A stretch of DNA of 64,000 bases from Dinoroseobacter shibae DFL 12 = DSM 16493 (GTDB lineage: Bacteria; Pseudomonadota; Alphaproteobacteria; Rhodobacterales; Rhodobacteraceae). Location: contig NC_009952.1 in NCBI RefSeq assembly GCF_000018145.1, forward strand, positions 3,162,001 through 3,226,000. The letters run 5' to 3'. Below, in pieces: positions 52,330-60,426 of this stretch. The notes beneath the pieces were generated by a model. That model was given only the letters and a program-made list of their open reading frames with translations, had not been told where the DNA came from and did not search any database. A program made the translations under genes and the position numbers. Numbering within the stretch: position 1 is the stretch's first letter; every line of letters begins with the position of its first letter.

Positions 52330-53577
52330 TCAGCCGGGGATATACACCGCCCGGAAATCGTTGACATTGGTGTGGGTCGGGCCGGAGACGACCAGCCCCC
52401 CCGCCTTCTCGAAGAACGAATAGGCGTCATGCGCCTCCAGATACTTCCGCGCCTCCGCCTTGTGGGCTGCCACGCGCGGCACCCAGAGCGCGCCTGCGTT
52501 GTCCTCGGACCCGTCGATCCCGTCGGTGTCGCAGGCAATGGCCGACACCCCCTCCGGCGCATGCAGCCCGAAGCTCAGCAGGCACTCGGAATTGCGCCCG
52601 CCCCTGCCCGCACCGCCCCGCACCGTGACGGTCGTCTCGCCCCCCGACAAAAGCACCGCAGGCCCCGTCACCGGATGACCATGGGTCACCGCCGCCCGCG
52701 CGATACCGGCCAGAACGATGCCCAGCTCCGCCGCCTCGCCCTCCAGCGCGTCGCCCAGGATCAGGGGCGTGACCCCCTCGGCCCGGGCCGTGGCCGCCGC
52801 CGCCTCCAGCGCCATCTGCGGCGTGGCGATCAGGTGGCACTCGGCCGCGGCAAAGGCTGGGTGCGACGGGTCGGGCGTCTCCGCGGCCGGGGTCTGCAGG
52901 TACGCCGCCACCGCATCCGACAGCGCCAGGTGATAGCGCGCGGCAATCGCCCGCGCCTCGGTCGCCGTGGTCGGGTCCGCCACCGTCGGCCCCGAGGCGA
53001 TGATCGCCGGATCATCCCCGGGAACGTCCGAGATCGTCAGCGTCACGGTGCGCGCAGGCCAGGCCGCCACGGTCAGCCGCCCGCCCTTGATCCGGCTGAG
53101 ATGCTTGCGCAGGCAGTTCATCTCGTCGATCGCCGCCCCGCAAGACAAGAGCGCCTTGTTCACGGCCTGCTTGTCAGCCAGGGTCAGCCCCTCGCCCGGG
53201 GCCGCCATCAGCGCCGAGCCTCCGCCGGAGATCAGGCACAGCGCCAGATCTCCCTCGCCCAACCCCGAGACGAGGTTCAGGATCCGGCCCGCCGCCGCCT
53301 CACCGGCGGCATCCGGGACCGGGTGACGGGCCTCGACAATCTCGATGCCTTCAGTGGGTAACGCGCCGCCATAGGGCACAATCACAATCCCCTCGCACGG
53401 GCCCCACGCGGCCTCGACCGCCTGCGCCATCTTGGCCGACGCCTTCCCGGCCCCGACCACGACCACGCGCCCGGCGGGCTTGGCGGGCAGGAAGTTCGGC
53501 ACCGCGAGGCCCGGATCCGCCGCCGCCACAGCCGCCCGGAACAGCCCGCGCAGGAAAGGTTCGGGATCGGCGATCAT
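52330..53577 (-). CDS. gckA: Glycerate 2-kinase (MOFRL family, GckA/TtuD type)
   Basis: The 415-residue enzyme phosphorylates D-glycerate to 2-phosphoglycerate. It has the N-terminal DUF4147 domain (VVVVGAGKASAKMAQAVE, LCLISGGGSALMAAP, NCLRKHLSRIKGGRL) and the MOFRL domain (LLSGGETTVTVRGGAGRGGRNSE, CDTDGIDG, AGALW). Its start overlaps the reductase stop in an ATGA junction, so reductase and kinase form a glycerate pathway unit. Confidence 0.92.
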   Translation of the reverse strand: MIADPEPFLRGLFRAAVAAADPGLAVPNFLPAKPAGRVVVVGAGKASAKMAQAVEAAWGPCEGIVIVPYGGALPTEGIEIVEARHPVPDAAGEAAAGRILNLVSGLGEGDLALCLISGGGSALMAAPGEGLTLADKQAVNKALLSCGAAIDEMNCLRKHLSRIKGGRLTVAAWPARTVTLTISDVPGDDPAIIASGPTVADPTTATEARAIAARYHLALSDAVAAYLQTPAAETPDPSHPAFAAAECHLIATPQMALEAAAATARAEGVTPLILGDALEGEAAELGIVLAGIARAAVTHGHPVTGPAVLLSGGETTVTVRGGAGRGGRNSECLLSFGLHAPEGVSAIACDTDGIDGSEDNAGALWVPRVAAHKAEARKYLEAHDAYSFFEKAGGLVVSGPTHTNVNDFRAVYIPG

Positions 53578-54458
53578 ACGTCCTGGCCGTCCATCTTGCG
53601 GAACCGCTGGATCAGGCTGGAGGTATCCCAGCGCCCGCCGCCCATCTGCTGCACCTCGCCGTAGAACTGATCGACCAGCGCCGCCACGGGCAGTGAGACC
53701 CCCATCGCCTTGGCCTGGTCCAGCGCGATGCCCAGATCCTTGCGCATCCAGTCCACGGCGAAGCCATGGTCGAACTCGTTGTCGATCATCGTCTCGTGCC
53801 GGTTGGCCAATTGCCACGACCCGCCCGCGCCCTGGCTGACCAGTTGCGCGACCTTCCTGGCGTCGAGCCCGGCCTTCATGGCAAAGAACAACCCCTCCGA
53901 GATCGACTGAACCAACCCGGCGATGCAGAGCTGGTTGACCATTTTCGTGAGCTGCCCTGCGCCCGCCGCGCCGAACAGGTCCGTGGCCTTGGCATAGCTG
54001 TCCATCACCGGCTTGGCCCGGGCATAGTCGGTCTCGGTCCCGCCGCACATCACCGCAAGCTGGCCGTTCTCGGCCCCCGCCTGCCCGCCGGAGACCGGGC
54101 CGTCGACGAAGCCGACGCCGTTCTCGGCGGCCGCCGCGGCGATCTCGCGTGCGACCTCGGCCGAGGCGGTGGTGTGATCCACCAGGATCGCGCCGGAGCC
54201 AAGCGCCGCGAGCGCACCCTCCTCGCCGAAGACGACCGAGCGCAGGTCGTCATCGTTGCCCACACAGGTCATCACGAAATCGCACCCCTCGGCGGCGGCG
54301 CGCGGGGTCAGGGCGTGACTGCCGCCGTGCTGGGCGACCCAGGCCTCTGCCTTGGCGGTGGTGCGGTTGTAGACCACCACCTCGTGGCCCGCCGCCTTGA
54401 GATGCCCCGCCATCGGATACCCCATCACCCCGAGCCCGATGAATGCCACTTTCGCCAT
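53574..54458 (-). CDS. garR: 2-hydroxy-3-oxopropionate (tartronate semialdehyde) reductase
   Basis: The 294-residue beta-hydroxyacid dehydrogenase has the dinucleotide site FIGLGVMGYPMAGHL, the substrate motif DGPVSGGQAGAENGQLAVM and the catalytic Lys in GAGQLTKMVNQL. It would reduce tartronate semialdehyde to D-glycerate, which the overlapping kinase gene uses. 3-hydroxyisobutyrate dehydrogenase is the main alternative, but the kinase partner favours GarR. A palindromic operator lies 36 nt upstream. Confidence 0.88.
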   Translation of the reverse strand: MAKVAFIGLGVMGYPMAGHLKAAGHEVVVYNRTTAKAEAWVAQHGGSHALTPRAAAEGCDFVMTCVGNDDDLRSVVFGEEGALAALGSGAILVDHTTASAEVAREIAAAAAENGVGFVDGPVSGGQAGAENGQLAVMCGGTETDYARAKPVMDSYAKATDLFGAAGAGQLTKMVNQLCIAGLVQSISEGLFFAMKAGLDARKVAQLVSQGAGGSWQLANRHETMIDNEFDHGFAVDWMRKDLGIALDQAKAMGVSLPVAALVDQFYGEVQQMGGGRWDTSSLIQRFRKMDGQDV

Positions 54459-54493
54459 TGGTCTTCTCCCTTGAGTTCCGGTCCCCCGGCAGT

Positions 54494-54506
54494 ATTGTCA
54501 GACAAT
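54494..54506. promoter_or_regulatory. GntR-type operator ATTGTC-A-GACAAT
   Basis: A perfect 13-bp inverted repeat lies between the divergent garR and GntR genes. TTGTC-n-GACAA is a common FCD-type GntR recognition pattern, so the adjacent regulator probably controls garR-gckA and itself here. Confidence 0.7.
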
Positions 54507-54578
54507 CTGTAGCCAACCGGAGCGTCGGGCGCCAGCCCCGTTCCGGTCAATGCCTGCAAGCCTAGCCCGGGAGCGCCC

Positions 54579-55361
54579 ATGTTCGACCCCATCGCCCAGA
54601 CCCCCCGCTACCGGCTCGTGGCCGAAGCCATCGCCGGCAAGATCACCGAAGGCGTCTTTCCCACCGGCGAGAAACTGCCCCCCGACCGGGTGCTGGTCGA
54701 GGAGTTGGGCGTCAGCCGCGCGACCCTGCGCGAGGCGCTGATCGCGCTGGAGGTGAAGGGCTATATCGAGACGCGGTTCGGGTCCGGGGCCTATGTGCTC
54801 GGCCCGCCCGGTGCCGTGGCGGAGGATGCGGACCAGAAGCTCGCCGCCGTGGTGCCCGTCGCCCCGGTGCCGGGGCCGTTCGAGGCGCTGGAGGCAAGGC
54901 GCCTGATCGAAGGGGAGCTGGCCGCGCTCGCCGCGCAAGCGATCACGCCCGCACAGCTCGACACGCTCTGGGGCTGCCTTCAGGCGCTGGAGAGCGCTGG
55001 GAGCGGCTGGGACGCCGAAGCCGACGCCCGGTTCCACGAGGTGATCGCCACGGCGGCGGGCAACACGGTCCTGGCTCGTCTGGCGGCGCAATTCTGGCGC
55101 GACCAGACCGAAAACCCCCTCTGGACCGCGATCCGGAGTGCCGTGGCCGACAGCAACCTGCGCCCGCAGTTGGTGGCCGAACACGAGGCGATCATCGAGG
55201 CGCTGACCGAAGGCGCGCCGGAGGCCGCGCGCGCCGCCATGCACGCCCATCTGGACAATTTCGCCCGGACCCTGCTGGCCCAGTGGGACGCGCCCGAGGA
55301 AGGCAGCACCGAGGCCGCCCCCCATGCGCGCCTGCGCGACAGCCTGGGGCAGGCGGGCTGA
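54579..55361 (+). CDS. GntR-family regulator (FCD domain) of the glycerate genes
   Basis: The 260-residue protein has a winged helix (RLVAEAIAGKITEGVFPTGEKLPPDRVLVEELGVSRATLREALIAL) and an FCD domain with DARFHEVIATAAGN and a later EHEAIIEALTEGAPEAA carrying the usual metal-binding residues. It is divergent from garR-gckA and convergent with the epimerase-like gene (3-nt gap). It likely senses a sugar acid or related hydroxyacid. Confidence 0.88.
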   Translation: MFDPIAQTPRYRLVAEAIAGKITEGVFPTGEKLPPDRVLVEELGVSRATLREALIALEVKGYIETRFGSGAYVLGPPGAVAEDADQKLAAVVPVAPVPGPFEALEARRLIEGELAALAAQAITPAQLDTLWGCLQALESAGSGWDAEADARFHEVIATAAGNTVLARLAAQFWRDQTENPLWTAIRSAVADSNLRPQLVAEHEAIIEALTEGAPEAARAAMHAHLDNFARTLLAQWDAPEEGSTEAAPHARLRDSLGQAG

Positions 55362-55364
55362 GCC

Positions 55365-56309
55365 TCAGGCGTATTGGTCGATATATTCCCTTAGAATCGC
55401 AGGGAAATCCGGGTTCACCGGGAAATCGAGCGCGGCGGCGGTGTCGGTCACGAAGGCCTCCGGCCAGCTCTGCACGATCCGCGCGATGGCGGGGTCCGGG
55501 TTACGGCTCACCAGGGCGCGGGCGTCGGGTCCGGCCTGCTGCTCCAGCGCGTCCAGCATCTCGCCCACGGTCACGCTGATCCCGCGCAGGTTCAGCACCG
55601 GGTGCGGCGCGATCCGGTCCCAGTCGAGGGCGGCGGCATGGGCAAGCCCGGCCACCGTCACGTCCGGAGAGGCGATCCAGACCCGCGTGACGTCGGGCAC
55701 CGGGCAGTTCGCGGCCTGCCCCGCCAAAGGCTCCCGCAGGATGCCCGACAAAAAGCCCGAGGCGGCCGCATTGGGCGCGCCGGGGCGGACCGACACCGTT
55801 GGCAGGCGCAGGGAGGTGCCGCGCAGGAACCCCTTGCGGCTGTAGTCGGCGAGCAGCAGTTCGACCATCGCCTTTTGCGTGCCGTAGCTGGAGGCCGGGC
55901 GCAGCACGAAGTCTTCGGGCACCACGTCCGGGAAGGGTGGGCCGTAGACCGCAAGCGACGAGGCGAAGACCACGCGGGGCCTTGTTTCCAAGGCCCGGAG
56001 CGCCTCGAACAGGGCCCGCGAGGCATCGAGATTGACCGCGTAGCCGGTGTCGAATTCCGCCTCCGCCTGGCCTGAGACCACGGCGGCGAGATGGAACACC
56101 AGGTCCGGGGCGAGGGCGGCAAGTTCCGCCGCCGCGCCCGCCGCGCCGAGATCGGCGGCGAGGCATTGGCAGGGCAGGCCGGGGACCGGGGCCGGCGCGA
56201 TCCGGTCGACAAGGACCAGATCGGTGATGCCGGGCACGGCGCCTTGGGCGATTTGGGTGCTGAGTTTCGCGCCGAGCATGCCCGCCGCGCCGATGATCAT
56301 GGCCCGCAT
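55365..56309 (-). CDS. NAD-dependent epimerase/dehydratase family protein, D-erythronate dehydrogenase (DenD)-like
   Basis: The 314-residue extended short-chain dehydrogenase has the NAD site IIGAAGMLGAKLS, FHLAAVVSGQAEAEFDTGY, and the catalytic Ser/Tyr/Lys in ASSLAVYGP and SSYGTQKAMVE. The AGMLG-FHLAAVVSG-YGTQK combination resembles DenD, which oxidises D-erythronate to 2-oxo-D-erythronate. The partner genes of that pathway (otnI, otnK, otnC) are absent, so the substrate is uncertain. GGAGGA precedes ATG 56309 and a palindromic operator lies further upstream. Confidence 0.75.
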   Translation of the reverse strand: MRAMIIGAAGMLGAKLSTQIAQGAVPGITDLVLVDRIAPAPVPGLPCQCLAADLGAAGAAAELAALAPDLVFHLAAVVSGQAEAEFDTGYAVNLDASRALFEALRALETRPRVVFASSLAVYGPPFPDVVPEDFVLRPASSYGTQKAMVELLLADYSRKGFLRGTSLRLPTVSVRPGAPNAAASGFLSGILREPLAGQAANCPVPDVTRVWIASPDVTVAGLAHAAALDWDRIAPHPVLNLRGISVTVGEMLDALEQQAGPDARALVSRNPDPAIARIVQSWPEAFVTDTAAALDFPVNPDFPAILREYIDQYA

Positions 56310-56369
56310 GGGTGCCTCCTCCGTCCTGTCGGTATCGCCCTCGGGAGATAGAGCAGGGCGGCGTCCGTG

Positions 56370-56388
56370 TCTGTAAATTTTTTACAGA
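56370..56388. promoter_or_regulatory. Inverted-repeat operator TCTGTAAA-n3-TTTACAGA
   Basis: A perfect inverted repeat with 8-bp arms and a 3-nt spacer lies 61 nt upstream of the DenD-like gene start. It differs from the ATTGTC-A-GACAAT site next to garR, so it should be read by another regulator, not encoded in the window. Confidence 0.6.
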
Positions 56389-56460
56389 TTTGACCATGCC
56401 GCCGTGCGGGCGTGAAACCGGCAGCAGAGCATAAGTCCCTCATAAGACAGCGAAAATGGG

Positions 56461-56515
56461 CGTCGGATACCTGTCGGACTTTTGTCGGGCAAGTGTCGGG
56501 CATCTGTCGGGCATG
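56461..56515. repeat. Five 11-bp phased direct repeats (TGTCGGGCAnn)
   Basis: TGTCGG recurs at 56472, 56483, 56494 and 56505, exactly every 11 bp, and a weaker fifth copy (CGTCGGATACC) starts at 56461. Each copy is on the same face of the helix. They lie between the DenD-like gene start and the mcl1 stop. Confidence 0.8.
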
Positions 56516-56525
56516 TCGCCCGACA
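56505..56525 (-). terminator. Hairpin at the 3' end of mcl1
   Basis: The last direct repeat TGTCGGGC (56505-56512) pairs with GCCCGACA (56518-56525) over a 5-nt loop, 27 nt past the mcl1 stop. On the minus strand no T-run follows, so it may be a stabilising stem or part of the repeat array. Confidence 0.5.
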
Positions 56526-56552
56526 AGACGCCGACCGGGCCTGAAACCCGGC

Positions 56553-57509
56553 TCAGCCGCCGATCAGTTCGGACTGCGCGACGATCACCTCTGCCTGCTT
56601 GATCGAGGCGATGTCCACCAGCCGACCCTTGTAGACCGTTGCCCCTTCGCCGTTGGCCTTGGCCTGCTCCATGGCCGCGAGGATCTCGCGGGCCTCGGCG
56701 ACGGCCTCGGCGGAGGGGGTGAAGACCTCGTTGGCGATGGCGACCTGCTTGGGGTGGATCGCCCATTTGCCGACCATGCCCAGCGTGGCCGACCGGCGGG
56801 CCTGGGCGCGGAAGCCTTCATCGTCGGAGAAGTCGCCGAAGGGGCCGTCCACGGGCAGCACGCCGTGGGTGCGGCAGGCGGCGACGATGGCGGCCTGCGC
56901 CCAATGCCAGGGGTCGGACCAGTGCTTCGCACCCTCGTGGAGCATGTAGTAGTTTTCCTGCGTCCCGCCGATGCCCGTGGTCTGCATCCCCATGGAGGCG
57001 GCGAAATCGGCGGCGCCGAGGCTCATGGCTTGCAGGCGCGGCGAGGCGGCGGCGATATCCTCGACATGGGCGATGCCGGCGGCACTTTCGATGATGACCT
57101 CGAAGCTGATCTTTCTGGTGCGGCCCGCGGCGGCCTCGGCGGCGGTCACCAGCGCGTCGACGGCATAGATGTCCTCGGCGCAGCCCACCTTGGGGATCAT
57201 GATCTGGTCAAGGCGTTCGCCCGCCTGTTCCATCAGGTCGACCACATCGCGGTACCAGAACGGGGTATCGAGGCTGTTGATGCGGACGGAGAGGGTTTTC
57301 TTGCCCCAGTCGACATCGCCGATCGCCTGGATGACGTTCTTGCGCGCCTGCGCCTTGTCGTCGGGGGCGACGGAATCCTCGAGGTCGAGGTTGATGACGT
57401 CGGCCGCACTTGCGGCCATCTTCTCGAAGATCGCGGGGCGGGAGCCGGGGCCGAAGAGCTGGCAACGGTTGGGACGGGCGGGGGCCGGGGGCTGGAGGCG
57501 GAAGGACAT
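56553..57509 (-). CDS. mcl1: L-malyl-CoA/beta-methylmalyl-CoA lyase
   Basis: The 318-residue enzyme, very close to Rhodobacter Mcl1, reversibly cleaves beta-methylmalyl-CoA to glyoxylate plus propionyl-CoA and L-malyl-CoA to glyoxylate plus acetyl-CoA in the ethylmalonyl-CoA pathway. CitE-like motifs are RPNRCQLFGPGSRPAIFEKM, VINLDLEDSVAPDDKAQAR, FEVIIESAAGIAHVE with catalytic/metal Glu, and GMVGKWAIHPKQV. MSFRLQP at 57509 matches the known N-terminus; AGGAA lies upstream. It links to the neighbouring glyoxylate/glycerate genes by metabolism. Confidence 0.95.
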   Translation of the reverse strand: MSFRLQPPAPARPNRCQLFGPGSRPAIFEKMAASAADVINLDLEDSVAPDDKAQARKNVIQAIGDVDWGKKTLSVRINSLDTPFWYRDVVDLMEQAGERLDQIMIPKVGCAEDIYAVDALVTAAEAAAGRTRKISFEVIIESAAGIAHVEDIAAASPRLQAMSLGAADFAASMGMQTTGIGGTQENYYMLHEGAKHWSDPWHWAQAAIVAACRTHGVLPVDGPFGDFSDDEGFRAQARRSATLGMVGKWAIHPKQVAIANEVFTPSAEAVAEAREILAAMEQAKANGEGATVYKGRLVDIASIKQAEVIVAQSELIGG

Positions 57510-57661
57510 TGGGGCGTTCCTGTTGCACTTATATTTCGCGTAGGGTTCGCTGCGGGATAGAATATTGCGCCATGGCTCGCAAGCGTAATTTTGCGGGCGC
57601 AGCATTGCAGGTGCGGCGCGTACCACCGGCGCGGGGACAGGGAGGCTGGCGTGGGGCTCCC

Positions 57662-57694
57662 GGGGGCGCTGCCCCCGTGTATGCTTTCATCTGG
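57662..57694 (+). repeat. Dispersed gene-3'-end element, copy 5 (possibly orphaned)
   Basis: GGGGGCGCTGCCCCC (57662-57676) is followed by GTGTATGCTTTCATCTGG. The hairpin is the same as in copies 4 and 6, but no gene ends just upstream in this direction. It lies in the 271-bp gap between mcl1 and the Mu-like remnant and may be a leftover from a gene lost there. Confidence 0.4.
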
Positions 57695-57780
57695 ATTGTA
57701 CCCCCCTGTTCACTGGGTTTGAACCCGGAAGAAACCCCAAGAACCCGGAAGTTCTTGGATGGGAGGGGGCGGTTGTCAGG

Positions 57781-58143
57781 TCAGATCAGGGCGCAGTTTT
57801 CGGTTCCACCAGTCGTTGATTGCGCTCTTTCCGACGCGGCGCTCGGGGGGAAGTGCTCCGCCACCTCTGCGGCGAGTTGGACAAAGCCTGTGTTGTGGAT
57901 GCGGTCCATAAGGAAGGCTTCCAGTTCCGGGTCGCTGTCTATCTTCTCAGGCACGCCGGTTCGATGGTTCGCAAGATGTGCGTTGCCGCGCGGTGTGGCT
58001 GCGTCCAACTCGTGCGAGTGAAGCACCTTTGAAAGGCTGTTTAAGGCGCGTTTTCGAGCGATCTGCGCGGCGTCGGTTTTCGCCTGGACGGCCTGTAGGT
58101 CGGCAAGGGCGATTGCGAGAAGCGCGTCTTTGGTATTGGCCAT
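57781..58143 (-). pseudogene. Mu-region hypothetical protein with probable C-terminal frameshift
   Basis: As read, this is a 120-residue soluble protein, MANTKDALLAIALADLQAV...; CAGGAGA precedes ATG 58143. After residue ~95 the sequence loses protein-like character (PSAASERAQSTTGG). If one more base is placed in the six-G run at 57845-57850 (C on the coding strand), the frame continues as PPERRVGKSAINDWWNRKLRPDLT and ends at 57776, giving 122 residues. The restored end looks like a helix-turn-helix (TGFVQLAAEVAEHFPPERR, GKSAINDWW), suggesting a phage DNA-binding or terminase-like role. I do not recognise the family. Confidence 0.55.
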
Positions 58144-58289
58144 GGTTTCTCCTGGTCTTGAGGCACCTGCGGGCAGCGCGGGAACTTCGCTCAGACGGCT
58201 CGCGCCGCCTTCCGACCCTCGCGAAGCGGAGATTGCGTGCGCTCCCCGCAGGTTTCGGCCCGCCGGACGTGTGTTCGGCGGGTGTCTCG

Positions 58290-59093
58290 TCAGCGGATAT
58301 CGAAGTCCGAGGGCTTCAGACCGAGCTGATCGCAGAGGGACTGGACGACCGTCTCAGGCGGGGCCGACGCGTCGGCTGGCAGGCCGGGGATTGCTGCCCG
58401 CTTGAAGAGATGGCCATAGGCCGGGGTCGTAGATGCAATGAAGTCCTCGAAGCTGTCGGGGTCCTGCGCACATAGCGCCGTTGCCCAGCTCCGCATGGCG
58501 GGCGTGATATAGCCCGCATGCAGAGCCTCGGTGACGCGCGCTTCGACCAGGTGCTCGGAGAGGGTCGCCTTGGTGGCCCCCCGGTCCTGCATCAGCTCCT
58601 TCAGGGCGGCGATGGGGACATACTTCGCCGGATCCGGTTCCGCCGTTTCGGCCTTGCTGCGCAGCTCGGGAATTGCCGCCATGATCGCATCCGCGTCGGC
58701 GACGGGTTCCAGCTCCAATGCCTCGGCAATCGCAGCCAGGGCGGAGGTGTCTTCGGGGTCGGTCATGTCGTCTCCTTCGCTGGCAAGGGCAGTCAGGTCG
58801 AGATTGGGGCGGTGCACCAGGCTCGCGCCCTTGAGCCGCGTGATCCTGCCGCCCGTCTTGGTGTGCATCAGGACCGGGCTCAGGAAGCGGTACTCGCGCG
58901 CCTCCAACATCTCGCGCGCCTTCGCGGTCCAGCTCACATCGCCCCAGATGCCATCGGGGCGCACTTCGAGCCCCTTGATCCAACCGGCGGCGGGCACGGG
59001 GCCGTTCTTCTGCCGGGCCGGGTCGTCGCCCTGGTGTTCGTGGTCGATGGGCAGGTCGATCCCGCCCTGGTGAAAGAGCGCGACCAGCCCCGG
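58290..59093 (-). pseudogene. Mu-like prophage protease (gpI) fragment, N-terminus deleted
   Basis: The frame from about 59093 reads PGLVALFHQGGIDLPIDHEHQ, then PAAGWIKGLEVRPDGIWGDVSWT, REYRFLSPV and a C-terminal helical part. This matches the Mu I/Z capsid protease-scaffold family, whose products begin with roughly 50-70 further residues. Here the preceding DNA is MuB-like sequence in another frame. A GTG at 58997 could start a 235-residue remnant, but the protease core upstream of it would be lost. Confidence 0.75.
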
Positions 59094-59511
59094 CCATGTC
59101 CCGCGCCGTGGTCAGCACCTCGGCCACATCCCCCAAGCCGCCATAGCGTTTCGCGACCTTGGCGAGTACCTTGACGATTGCCGGGTCGGTCAGCCCAGCG
59201 GCCCGGCAGAACGCGTCCACGTCCGCTTCGCTGGCGTGGTGAATGACCACGCGGGGATGGGTGCGGCGCTGGAGCTGGTCCGCGCCCTTGAGCTTGTCCA
59301 GAAGCCGCCGGTCCCCGATGAACGCCACGCCGAAGCCGCCCTTCTCGGACAAGGCACGCAACCATTCCAGCACCATCCAGTTGTCCGGCCCGCGCGGGTT
59401 TTCCTGTACAAGGTATTGCGCCTCGTCGATCATCACGAAGCTCTCTGGCTCCAGCGCCTCGGCGATCTCGTCACCCACGCGCGGCATGTTGCGCGAGTTG
59501 GGCTCAGGCAG
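59094..59511 (-). pseudogene. MuB-like transposition ATPase fragment
   Basis: This stretch reads LPEPNSRNMPRVGDEIAEALEPESFVMIDEAQYLVQENPRG, then WLRALSEKGGFGVAFIGDRRLLDKLKG and AKRYGGLGDVAEVLTTARDMAG. FVMIDEAQYL is the Walker B of an AAA+ ATPase and GFGVAFIGDRRLL the sensor region, as in Mu B. The Walker A half is missing: upstream of 59511 the DNA is MuA-like. Boundaries are approximate and mark two deletion junctions. Confidence 0.75.
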
Positions 59512-60143
59512 CGCCGATAGAAGGTCGGGTAGGACGGCACATGCCAGCCCTGCATTGCTCCGATATCGCGCACGTCCCGCATGGCAGACTTGAGAGGCCA
59601 ATCAGGCCCTGTATCGCGGATCAGCGTCATGAAAGTGCGCCAGGCCGGATCGAACGGCTGGCGTGCAGTCGTGCCTTTGTAGTCGTCCAGCAGCGCAGGC
59701 GCGAAGTTGATCGGATCGACCCCTTCGACGGCCCGTAAAATGGCCTTCAAACGAGGCTTTGAGAGCCCTTTTACGCCGAACTTCTCATGCACGATCCGCA
59801 GCCGGTCCGACCAGTTCACGTCCAGTCCGAGCGCTACCAGAACCCGCGCCACCGCCGCCCGCCGCTCCGCCCGGTCCCGCCGCGACGGCGACGCCGCAAG
59901 GAACGCCTCATGCGCCGCCGCGTCATAGCTGCCAGGGGAAAGGTGCAAATGCTCCAGCTCGCGCGTCAGATAGGCAAGACGCTCTGGCGCGGGAAGGTCG
60001 TAGAGCCGGACGAACTCCGGGTTTCGACCATCAGACCTGTCGGTGATGGTCGCAATTCCATTACCTTGAAACCACGACTTAGCTGAGGTGCGATGGGAAG
60101 GTATTTCACCAAGTCCATTTTCGCGCACGACTTCGCAGACCAT
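59511..60143 (-). pseudogene. MuA-like transposase fragment (N-terminal DNA-binding part)
   Basis: About 211 residues remain. The N-terminal Mu-type winged helix (GEIPSHRTSAKSWFQGNGI), the linker LTRELEHLHLSPGSYDAAAHEAFLAASPSRRDRAERRAAV and the MuA DNA-binding subdomain ending GWHVPSYPTFYRR are visible. The DDE catalytic core that should follow is gone; the frame then enters MuB-like sequence out of phase and stops at 59433. The remnant cannot transpose but could still bind Mu-type end sequences. Confidence 0.78.
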
Positions 60144-60324
60144 GCATTGAAATCATTGAACATTTTTTCGAGTTCGCGCGCAAACCCGGCTGAAATCGCC
60201 CTCTCATAACCCCTTTAAATCATTACACCCGGTTTTTCAGGGGGTTCAAACCCTGTGAAAGCCGTCACTGCCCCCGGCGCCATGCGGCGCCTCCCCCGGG
60301 ATATTTCGAGACTTGAGACGGTGC

Positions 60325-60400
60325 GAGGCGCCGGGTCGGGACGGAGGCGCGGGGTCGGGACCGAGGCGCGGGGTCGGGACCGAGGCGCGGGGTCGGGGGC
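60325..60400. repeat. Tandem 19-bp repeat, about four copies
   Basis: The unit GAGGCGCGGGGTCGGGACC starts at 60325, 60344, 60363 and 60382; the middle two copies are identical and the outer two have one to three changes. It lies between the Mu remnant and the plsC stop. The 283-bp gap holding it (60144-60426) has no supported gene. Confidence 0.85.
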
Positions 60401-60426
60401 GGGAGGTTGGGCTGCGGGGCCTGCGG

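Noticed and set aside
58354-59093. Continuation of the MuB-like frame through the protease region
   Set aside because: After about 59094 this frame becomes Arg/Pro-rich out-of-frame sequence of the protease fragment, so it is not a MuB-protease fusion protein.
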